From contig NC_135001.1 of the NCBI RefSeq assembly GCF_051020985.1, forward strand, positions 23,863,896-23,927,895: a stretch of DNA of 64,000 bases. The letters run 5' to 3'. Below are positions 12,401 to 24,400 of this stretch, piece after piece. Position 1 is the first letter of the stretch, and each line of letters opens with the position of its first letter. The notes under the pieces were generated by a model, which was not told where the DNA came from, did not search any database, and was given only the letters and a program-made list of their open reading frames with translations. The translations under genes were made by a program, and so were the position numbers. The stretch comes from Nomia melanderi (lineage: Eukaryota; Arthropoda; Insecta; Hymenoptera; Halictidae).

Positions 12401-15400
12401 TCGAAACCGTTATACATCGGTTCCACTGAAACAGTTACGTGAAACCAAGTGGTCACCGAACAAGGGTTACTTGATTTCTGGTAACCATAACTGGTTACAA
12501 CTGGAGGACGGCCCGCGAAGGGAGCCAAACCGGTTGAAGCCAGTTTTATTTTGACTCGCGGTACGTGCTCCGAAAGTTTGGCACAGAGGACTCTTTACAC
12601 CCTGTTGCGACAAGCCATTTGTGTATATCGAGCCGGTATGATGAAGCCTCGTCGAGTCTCGAAAGGCATTAACCTTAGACGATACCCTTCTCTGTTGCCG
12701 CCGCTGCCTCGCGTCTCCCGGCCTGGTCCACAGGTGGACTTGGAACTCGTCCAACTGGGCATTCGACGAAGACGAGGAGCCAATAATTTGCGGGAACGCG
12801 ACCGGCGCCAGGTTCGCTAAACTTTGTTTTGTTATCGGCCGCGCTACCCCAATGACGTCCCCACGGTTTTAAACACGGCCGGGAACACTTCTGTCTTTCC
12901 AGACACTGCAACGAGAGCTACATCTGCCTTTGCGTTGGCCCGAATCCAAACCACGGCTACACGAACTTCGATAATTTCCTATGGTCGATGCTCACCACGT
13001 TCCAGCTAATTACTTTGGATTACTGGGAAGATGTCTACAATAAGGTACCCCGTCCGTCCGGACGTCTTCGCGTCTCGCTCGCCTGCTCCGGTTAACGCGT
13101 TGAACGCCGCACGATTTCATAGAGCAAAATATACAAAATGGGAAAAATATTATATTAACCCCTTCGCCTATGATTTCTTTATCAATTCTGATCGATACGG
13201 CTACTTTGTCATTAATAATTTATTGGAAAAAGAGAAAAATTCTAAGCATATGTTACGCCTATATTTCCTTTTAAGTATAATAGTTGATTACGGAGGAATA
13301 ATATTTATTTTGAATTCGAATGAACCGAGTAATACATATATTTGTTGAATCATATTGAAAATCTTCACCACGAGTCTCATTCGCAGTTGTACCACTTTTC
13401 ACTTAGCAACGTATTGCCTTTTATTCTGTTTACCTTTCCTTTTGTTGTTTAGTAAGTCTTGAAGTCGGATTATTTGCAGTCAAAACACAGTTTCTAACCG
13501 AATTCATTGAACGAGTTCAATTGAAGATAATGGAGGAGGTTGTAGTTATAGTTCTTTTTAGTCTAAGTATTAACATTCCTGGGCATCCTTGATCCACAAG
13601 GACTGCCATTGTTTGTATTTATGTGTATCACTTAGCATAGACTGTGGCTTCTCGTAAAAATAATGTAAATACTAGAAAACTACTGGACAGGTTTCTACCT
13701 GTCAGTAGCTGAAATGCGAAACAGCGAACAAGTAGAGGTAACAGATTTCTTGAGGTAATTGGGTCGGCGGAATAAGGGTGCTATTAAAAGAAGCACAGAA
13801 TTCGCGATCAGGAAAATTCCTTAAAAACGCGTGGCCTTGGGGATCCGTTGACATACTCGGGTACACGCTATTTAAAACGCTTTGAAACCTTTTTTTACTC
13901 GCATCTATTTCATTATTAACGAGTGTGAATAAATTAGTTACCGTTCATCGATTCCGCTCTATTCTTGACACTTTTTCGCGAGTCGCCACGCGCCGGGCGA
14001 TTTTTAGCCGAACGCCGAAGAATCGCAAGGTAATACCTCTCTCCCATGTGTACATAATTCAAACGTCGTTCGGCTCTCGGTGTAATTCGTACGGGTAAAA
14101 ATAATTTCGGGAGAACGCGTTTTTCGTCTCCGGCGAGATTCGGATAACGATCGCGCACGGTACACACGGTGTGTCCCATTTTAATCTATAAATAGGATTT
14201 TCTTTGCAACGATTATACTTGGAAAAGTAATAGGCAATCTTCGTGTTTTCTAAATCTAGCGACAGATCAAGTGTACCAAATTATACTGTCTTCTCGAAAA
14301 AGAATACACTGCATTTGAGGGATGTAACCCCTTGCCGTACAATGAGACTCGTAATGAAGGTTTCTAGACTAATTTGACAATAATCGATGTTATTCGTTAC
14401 CCACGGATCAAAGCAAGCAACCATTTAAAATGGTACATGAGCTTAGTGAAAGTAAATAGTACGGCAAGGGGTTAAATTAAATGATAAATGCTATATGGTC
14501 TCAGAGATAATTGCATTTGTACAAATCATTGTAAAAAGAACAGTTTTTTCAGAGTCTATCACAGGTTTGACAGAAACTATCTTTCGAATGATTTTTCAAA
14601 TTATTCTTTCCGGCGTTTCGATTGTTCTATACGCTGCTCTTCCGAGAAACATAGAATTCTGATGGTGAATACCTTGTTTCGCAGGTGTTGTCGGCGTGCG
14701 GACCTATCAGCGTCTCGTTCTTCACGGTGGTCGTGTTTTTCGGCTCGTTTTACTTGATCAATTTGATGCTAGCCGTCGTTGCGCTGAGTTACGAGGAAGA
14801 AGCTGAAATTACAAACGAGGTAATATAATCAGGAACGAGTTACCGTTTCGTTTCACTGGTATTATTCGAGTATTCCTACTATAATAATAATAAAGTATAC
14901 TCGCAGTAAAAGTGAAAGACGAGAAGGATTGAAAAGGATGAGCGGAGGTTCGATAAAAAGCGAAATAAAGCACCGAATCACGAAACTCGGACCCCTACTT
15001 TGGTTCTCTAGAAATCTTTCGCGACTTATAACACGTCTTACGTGATAAAGCCAGGAATGCATGTGCCAATGTCAGCTCGTAAAGCCTCGTAACGGTCTCA
15101 ATTTCATTTCGATCTCAAATATGTATACGCGTATCTTTCGACTGATGAGGACATTCCGAACGAAGCTGTTGCCAAAAGTATCCGAAAAACATATCCGGCG
15201 ATCGCGTAAGAGCCTCGGATGGATCTGGAAGTGTTCGGCATCGTTTGCACGAATATAAACGACTTCGATGCAGGACATCACTCGATGATAAAGCTGTTAG
15301 GCAGTACCATAAATAAGTTCGATCGCGAGTACGAACGTATTCTGATTCTAACAATTCAATCGCGACTTCGGATAAGCTGCTTCGATTAACAACACGGAAC

Positions 15401-18400
15401 AAACAATTCTACGATATTCGACGAACACGATTATCCAAAATAGAGAACGTTCCGTTTCATTCGACTCGCGGCGGTAACGTTCGCCTCTGTCGCCAGGAAC
15501 GAAGGAAAGATTTAACCGACCATCGCGAGGACTCGACGTTTAGTTTCGACCCGACAAAGATCAACGTGAAGACACTTGCCAAAGAGAAGCAGAAAAAGTT
15601 GGACGCCAGGAAGGGCGTTCTGCTGAGTAGCTACACGCGAAAGAAGACGCGGAGAAGAAGACGCGGAAGAAGCAACGCGGGCTCCGGCTCTTCCGGCCAA
15701 GAGAAGGGCAGTGCCGTGCCGAGCAGGTGCGTTCGACGTCGCCCGGAACGGCGGCGTTTCTCTCGGCAGGGTTGGAAACTAAAGGGTATTATCCGTTTGG
15801 CAGGTCAGTGACGCCTAGCCCGAGTCCGAGTCCTCGGCACTCGAGCGTCCGGCCGTCGCACCTGCTGCTGCAGAACGTCAGCCCCAGGACAGCGGAGAAC
15901 AACACGGTGCACAGGCTGGCGCCGAACCGGGGGATGCTGCACTCGAGGCAGGCGAGCAACAACAGCAACCAGCAGTCGTCGCTGGACGACTCCGGGGTGG
16001 TGGACGACCACGACGCCGACGACGTCACGTCGGTCGAGGAGCACGACAAGCGCGACCAGCGGGAGCCCAGGGGAGAGTGGCAGGAGAAGGGGGCCAGCAA
16101 CAGCAACGCGGACATCAACGTCGAGCAGGAGCACGCCCGGGCCAGGGCCAGGCCGGACGCCGACGCGGACGTCGACGGCGAAAGCGAACGGGAGAAATCA
16201 CTGCCGACGCGCTCCGGGCACCTGCGGACGGCCACCAACGTGTCCGGCCCGCTCGCGGCCGGGACCACGCGAGAAATCAGGGTGTTCAAGTGCAACGGCG
16301 TCAAAACGAAGAAACAGATGTACACCCTGCCGCCAGAGTACCTGTCGCACATCGTCATATTAGGTACGCGGGGTTACGGGTTGAACCCGTGATTCGTTAC
16401 GGCGAATCATTACGCGGCTGGGTTTTCATTATCGCGTTTCCGTCCGCAGATGATCTTCCGGATCGAAACTGCGAGAAATGCATACAGTGCTGCATCGATT
16501 ACGAGGGTTGGCTGCGGTTTCAAAATTGTCTGTACAAGGTAGGTACGAAAAAGGTAAAAGAACATCAGGTCGAGAGGGGAGCGTGTTCGCAAAAAGCCGA
16601 AAGCGTTTTCGCGGCCAATTCGATACTCAATAGCTTTTCCGGATCTAAAAAGAGAAACAACAGCGACAACGACGACAACGGAAATAACAGCAGAGAAAAA
16701 AGACTGCTCACACGCCAACCGAAACATTCGTTAAAACGAACAAGGCGCTCGATAAATACACGAGACGGTAACGCACGCGTTCGACGTAAAAGAAAAAAAG
16801 CGGAAAAAACAGGGGAAAAAAGCAAAAGCAAAAGCAAAAGCAAAAAAAAAAAAAAAGAAAAAAAGAAAAAAAGAAAAAAAGAAAAAAGAAAACGCTCGAC
16901 TCTCGACTGATCGTGTGGCTCCCGTGTATCCCAGGTAGTGAGAGACCCGCTATTCGAGTTGACAATCACGTTGTGCATCGTCCTGAACACCGGTTTCCTG
17001 GCGATGGAGCATCACGGGATGAGCGAGTCGATACGACAGGCGCTCAACATCGGTAATAAAGTGTTTACCAGTATCTTCACCTTCGAATGCTTGCTGAAGC
17101 TGTTGGCGCTGAGCAAAGACTTCTTCGCCAACGGGTGGAACAATTTCGATTTGATAATAGTGTCAGCGTCTCTGATAGATCTGACCTTCGAGCTGGTAGA
17201 CGGCCTCTCCGTGATACGCGGACTTAGGCTGCTCCGTGTCTTAAAGCTGGCGCAATCCTGGACGACGATGAAGGTGCTGCTCAGCATAATCATCTCGACG
17301 ATCGGGGCCCTCGGGAATCTGACGTTAGTCCTGGTGATCGTGATCTATATATTCGCGGTGATCGGCATGCAATTGTTCAGCAAGGACTACACGCTGGACA
17401 AGTTTTACCCGGACCCGGTGCCCCGTTGGAACTTCAACGATTTCTTTCACTCGTTCATGATGATCTTCCGCATACTGTGCGGCGAGTGGATCGAGCCGCT
17501 CTGGGACTGCATGCGGGCCGAGCAGGAGGACGGGCCGGGCGCCTGCTTCGCCATTTTCCTACCAGCGTTGGTCATGGGCAACTTCATGGTGCTGAACCTC
17601 TTCCTCGCGTTGCTGCTCAACAGCTTCAACTCCGAAGAGCTGAAACAGAAGAAGGAGGAGGTGGGCGAGGACTCGAAGCTCGCGAGGTCCTTCGACAGGA
17701 TCCGATCCATCATCCGGAAGAACAAGTGCTCGCGGATGGCGCAGGGCGCCGCGAAGATCAAGGGCAAGGACCCGCGGCTGGAGAAGATCGTGCGCCAGGT
17801 GATGGACCGCTCGGACAGCGAGACCAAGTACGCCATTCAGGAGACCGTGCTCAGCCTCCCGAAGGACAACGTCTACAACAGGTCCTACCAGGAGAGCTTG
17901 AATCAGCCGGTGTTCACTTACGACCCGATGTACGGCCACCCGCCGGACTCCAGGCAGCACAACTACGACCAATGGGACGAGAGGGAGGAGGAGGAGGAGG
18001 AGGAGGAGGAGAAGAAGGACGAAGAGTCGCGCAGTGAGCAATCGAACGGCTCCAAAGAGAAACACCCGGAATCGAAGGAGGACAACGCGGACGAGTCGCA
18101 GGACACCGAACACGCCAAGTACTCGTCGCCGGGCAAGGCGCCCGCGGAGGAGAGGACCGCCATGCTGCAGCAGGACGAGCCTCCCTCGACGCGCGAGGAG
18201 CGCGTCCCCAAACGACCTTGGCACGCGCTGGTCAGCTACGTGGACGAGCTGACGGTCGGCGGCAGGAGGGACAGCAAGGGCAAATACTTGGACGGAATGG
18301 GCTCGTTCCCGGGATTCGGCAGGCACAATCGACGGAAAGAGCCGCAAGACTGCTTCCCCCGGCAGTGTTATCAGAAGTAAGACAAGCATCGTGTAGTCTC

Positions 18401-21400
18401 GCGGAAACCTCGCCTAGTAGATGAAACGTTTCAGTGCCAGCTCCTTTCGTTTCGAAAATTCTAAATACGATAGTATTAGGTATAAGATAGTATACCTAAA
18501 ATTCTAAATACGATTCAAGAATCGAGCTGAAAAAGAGAGGCGAGCCTTGGCACTCGGCGTTTGTATCTCGATGATTTTTAAACACATCGCAGAGATCGAC
18601 GCTCTGAACAATTCTCTTCTGGTACAAGTCTGTCGATCTCTGTTGGCGACCTGTTAACCTCTTTGACGCTTTAACTGCTATCCAATTCGAGTGAAGCAAT
18701 GTTTCGTATAGACTTAAAAATGATTCTCGCGAGTCCTGATCTTAGCAGTCAACGTGTCAGTCAAAGTAGATAGAGTACTCCCAACGCGGTAGAAAAGATT
18801 TTTCTAAAAGAAAACAATCGAGTCGATCGGTTCTTTGAACCTTTGTAAACGCTAATGATTATCAACTGATTGGCAAAGGTGAATGAAAATTTGTATTTTT
18901 CTTTGGTTTCGATACTCAATAGGGGATACTCATGAACTTTCCACCGCGTTCAGGAAACGAAGATCGATTCCTTAACGCGGTCGCTCTAACGTCGCGTTGT
19001 TTGCGTAGATGCAGCTGCATGGATCGATGCGTAGCGACGTCGATCGGGAAAAAGTGGATCAGACTCCGCACAGTAATCCTCTCAGTGGTGGACACGCCGG
19101 CATTCGAATGGATGATATTAGTTTTAATTTTCGCATCTTCCATAACGCTCTGTTTCGAAGACATTTACTTAGATGACAATCCTTTTTTGAAGAGAATACT
19201 CTATTGGACCAATCTTGGCTTCTGTGCCCTTTTCAGTATCGAGATGCTACTCAAGTGGTTAGCTCTGGGTTTCTGCAAATATTTCACCAGTTTTTGGACA
19301 ATCTTGGATTTTATAATCGTCTTCGTAAGTAGAACACACACCGCATACAGAAACAAATACCGCGATGCCACCGATACGTTTCGCTGTTTTTCGTGTTGTC
19401 CGTTCTCGCGGCTCGTTCGACGCGCGTGTACAAGTGTCTGTCCCTCCGAGTAGTTTGCTAGACCTGGGCGGATCGGATCGAAACAAGAATCCGTTTAACG
19501 TAACAATCTCGAGTAACTTTCTCCTGAAAACTTCCGATTGTCTCTTCGTTTGGAAGAAACGTTGCGTCTACCTTTTCCACGAGTATTCGTTTCTTCTTTC
19601 CCACTCGCGAAAAGAAGATTTAAAGGAAGGTGTAACACTTATTTATTCGAGAATAAAATATAGCCTTCTTTGGCCGGTTTTCTTTAAAAAACTGCGCGTT
19701 AAGGGATTAAAGGTTCTTTTCGCCTTTTCGTTAGTCGCGTTTTCGTATTGTCGATCGAAAGGAAGTCGATCCGATTCGCCTCGCCCCACTCTATGTGTTT
19801 CCGTGCGTGTGTATGGTTGTACGTATGCGAACGGACAAGGGGAACACCCATAAAAAGAAAAGAACGAGCTCGTTTGATGTGCGTCCATCGTCGCTGCATG
19901 GATTTCTTTTCGTTCCCGCCGATCGCAGCTTCCGATCTCGCGATCTCGCTGTTTCCTCCCGCGCTCACTGTTCTTCGTTCATTTTTATCCGTTTCTTTTT
20001 GAATTCTTTATATATGTATATCGCGCCTTTGTACGGATTCAGGTACGTGCCAAATAACTATGTTCGCTTTTCTAACTGCATCCATCCGCCTATCGTCCTT
20101 CTCCCGCTTTTAAACGATCCACAGTTCGAACTGTTCTCGATTCAGACTGCACACACTCCCTCTCTGTCTTCTTCTCATTCTTCTCGCGGGGTAGAGGATC
20201 GATCTCGGCGAGTCTCGATTTTACCGAGGAAAGGTCTGCTTTCACACGGGATTCACAGGGGATTCGCGGAGGAACGTCGACGCGCAACGTCGGTTTCCAT
20301 TGGAAATACTCAATGAAAACAGCCACGCCGATACTTCGGCGCGGAATCCTCGTTTCATTATTTTCAGCGTTACGTTAATTTATTGAAGTCGAAGTCAAAC
20401 AGACGTCGGTTTATTAAACGTTTTACCGAACGCAAAGGATGATTTGATTGAAAAGATGATTTGATTCTGCCCCCCTCTAAAGTGTACAAAGCGAGTTCGC
20501 GGTTTAAAGTAATTACTGTTTGATATTGAGCTCGAGTTGCCGTTATAAATACGTATATAAAGTAAACGTTATCTCTGTCATTTTTCAAACAGCTTTTCCT
20601 GGGGAATTTCAAGTCGACGATCTAGAGTTACCGTGGAGATCGTATTCCGCGCGGAACACTCTAATCCCGTGGAATTTTGTACAGAAAACAACTTTCGATC
20701 AGAGCGCACAATCGTTATCTTCATTTTTATCGCTGGAATTCCCTGCGAGCCTAACTCTCGAAACGGCATTCCGACAAATTTTCATTTCTTCCACTGATTT
20801 CTACGACCGTGCACGTATTTCGATATTTTCTAAAACAGCTGTACGTACACGTAACTCCAACAACGAACGATTCTCGAAAATAACCCTTGCAAATACGTTA
20901 TATACGTTCGAGCGATTCTATACGTCGCTCTACGGTCTGTCTTTTTTCCAACTTTTCCCAAGCACAGGCTCGAATAAACCAGGAGCGAAAAGTTTCGCGG
21001 TGTGGCAATTTATTTTCGTTGACACGTTACGTGACATGCTTAAACGATATAGATAGATCGTTTTGCGGCACGGTGCGCGCGTGAAAGTTTAAGCCGAAGT
21101 TGAGGCGCGCCTAAGTAACAATTCCCGAAGTAAACAAAGGGAGCTTAAATTTATTTATACGTTTACTAAAATCGCGCGATCTTTCCTCTTTACATGTTTT
21201 TTTATAGAAAATATCTGTATAAAAATAGATGAAGGTATAATCGCAAATCATTGCAAAGATACTTGAATCATTCCTTCGGAGGAAGTCGCGAATGTTTAAC
21301 GAATAGATTTTTCATGAATTAGATATATTCACGATACTACGTAATCTTCATAAATTTATTGAATATATTTTTTAGATATACAAAAAAATATATATATATT

Positions 21401-24400
21401 TATTACACATTGCATTCCAAGAATGTTTCAATGACATTCATTATTCGCGATTACGTTAGAAGATAAAAAGGAATTGATATGCTTCTAAGCTGTGTAACGA
21501 ATTCGTTATATACGAATTAAATAAGTAGAAAGTAGCGCGACACTTTTCCCAGAGAATCTCATATCACCGAGATGAAAATTGCGCCTCTCGGAACGAAAAT
21601 CACTTTCGAGCTCTTGAATCGCCGATAGAATCTTCTCCATAATCCGCTCGAATATTTGCAGAGGCTTTGCCAACGTTTAAACGTTTATTGAACCCGGCGA
21701 GCAACAAGTATCGAAACTATTGGTCCTATTCCGCTTGGAATTCCATCTTTGAAATTGAAAATCTGATAACACGATTTTATCGAGCATAAGGTACAACGTT
21801 CAAGCGACGCTTTCAGCTAATTTTACTTTGAAAAACGATCCTGTTAATGAAACGCGCGTTTCGATCGGCTCGCGTTGCAATAAACGAAATCTGTTAACCA
21901 TCGCAATCGTCACTGTAACATCGATGGAACGCAATGTGTTCGAAGCAACGTTAGGAATTTAATGAAAATTAACGATTACATTTGATTAGGATTCGCATTC
22001 GCGCACTGTGTAACATACGATTCTTTGTTTTTCCAAGACTGTCTGACAAATATGTGCAAGAAGGTAGCCGAATTCGATTTCGACGAACGTTTAATACCGC
22101 AAGATCATCACCGTCTACTCAAAAACCAGTGAAAACGTAGAAGCGAACAAATCGAGATCAGACAGAGATCGGATTGAGATTAGATTTCGGATAGATTTTT
22201 TCTATTTTTTAATACAGTCGACGCCAAGAACGGAAATGTTGGCAGCAGTATTGAAAGTGATGCTCTTGACGATATCAAGACGACAAAAGAGGCGAACAGT
22301 AGTAGAACCTCGATTATCCAAACCAACCGACACCAAGTTGATTCGGGTAATCGAACAGAACGATCGTGCGATGTAACAAAATCTGAACTACCCGAAGCAG
22401 TGAAAATAAAATTGATTCGGATAATCGACAGTTCTGACAAGCAAGGCTCCGCGCCGTGCGAGGAATATATCAGGTGGATTCGTTCTCGCAAACGTTCACC
22501 CTTTCGCCACGACAGCTCGCAACTCACCGCAATTATTATTTGAGCCTCTCACACTCGTTACATCCCATTCTCATAGGAAGAGATAGATTAGAATACATAG
22601 GCGGCATAGCGCATATATACCCCGTCACGTCTGCGCTGCATGAGAAACAGCTTCCCGAAGGCTATAGAGACAGCACAGCGACACCCCGTACGCCCGACCA
22701 CCCACCCCCTCGAGTTCTCGAGACCGTACCGCCCTCTTCTTCTACCTCTTTTTCTCTCTTCCCGAACAGGTGTCAACGTTTAGTCTATTGATAGAGGAGA
22801 ATGAGAACTTGAAAGTGTTAAGATCGCTGAGAACGTTGCGAGCACTGAGACCGCTGAGAGCGATATCGAGATGGCAAGGCATGAGGGTGAGTCAGTCCCC
22901 TAGCGGGCTGGTCGTACGTTATACACATATATACATATTAATATATTACATATATCTCTCGCGTATACATAGAGTATACATATATACATATATACATATA
23001 TACATATATACGAAGGTATATATATATAAATAAGCTGCGCCCGTAGATGATCCCTTTCTTGACGGCTTTCACCGGCTAGAAGTATCGCTTTCTTTTCTTG
23101 CTAGATCGTAGTGAACGCGTTGATGTATGCGATACCCAGTATATTCAACGTGCTCCTCGTCTGTCTCGTGTTCTGGCTGATATTTTCTATAATGGGCGTG
23201 CAATTTTTCGGAGGCAAGTTTTTCAAATGCATCGACGAGTACGGCGAACTGTTAGACGTGTCGGTAAGTCGAACCGCGGGGAACCCGTTTCCCGCGTGAC
23301 CACGTTTATTCGTCGATCTTCCGTGCGGCAGCCGAAATGAATTTTAGAAATCAAATAACTTTGTCGAAGGTGAAAGTTTGTTGTCGGGAAGGGCAGGCTT
23401 CGTTTGCTCGGCTGGTTCGCGTCGTAAACATTTTCGGTGAGCTTTAGCATCGCTCGTTCTCTCTTCAATCCTTGGCTCAGCCTTGGCTCTCGGTTCGAGT
23501 TGTATTCGGTTCAAGATGTACGAAAAATATAATCAAAAGTTTTTCACTAGAAATATTCACTGTTCTCCGAAGAGATACAGACGATGCTCTTTGAAACTAA
23601 TTAATAAGAAAACATATATAAATTAAGAAGGAAAATTATTTTATTCGAATATTCCATATATCGATGCATTATACGAAGCTTAATATTATATATAAGAGTT
23701 TATAATTTTGCAAATAAAATCATGTTCGGATTGAGTTGATTGCTTTAACATTACGATAACGTCGTGTACAATGCTATAGAGAAATACAATATCGTTGTTA
23801 ATGAAAACTCGGAAAAACTATGGATGCACGGTAGCATATTTTCCGATATCTCTCGACACCGCGGCTGAAATTTCTCCAATCACGGCCTGCTCTTTCCGAC
23901 GTAATTAACGAGAGAAAAACGAATTAGTCTGAATATCGATCGAGGGACCGACGAACGATGAATAAACAAGCACAAACCAGATGAAAAGAGAAAAAACGCG
24001 GCGGCGGCGGCGGCGGGAAGAGGGGAAACACGAAACTGATCGTAACGAACATTGACTTGTCAGATCGTAAACACGAAAGACGATTGCCTAAGGAAAAATT
24101 ACTCTTGGGAGAATAGTAAGATCACGTTCGATCACGTTGGGATAGCTTACCTGGCTCTATTTCAAGTAGCCACGTTCGAAGGTTGGATGGAGGTGATGCA
24201 GGACGCGGTGGACGCGAGGGGCGTCGACCTTCAGCCACAGAGAGAAGCGAACATTTATGCGTATTTCTACTTTGTGATATTCATTGTCTGCGGCTCGTTT
24301 TTTACACTGAATCTCTTTATCGGAGTAATTATAGACAACTTTAACATGTTGAAGAAAAAGGTAAGCGCGGTACAGACGATTCTCGATTATTATTCTGAGT

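Noticed and set aside
15789..16358. 189-codon minus-strand frame
   Set aside because: Antisense shadow of the GC-rich I-II linker exon of the channel.
16077..16910. Long open frame with Lys/Ser-rich end
   Set aside because: It overlaps the recognised channel exons in another frame and its tail is A-rich intron DNA; the true frame is fixed by similarity and splice sites.
17559..18389. 276-codon minus-strand frame opposite the repeat II exon
   Set aside because: It mirrors the codon bias of the plus-strand coding exon (Leu/Val-rich), with no family resemblance.
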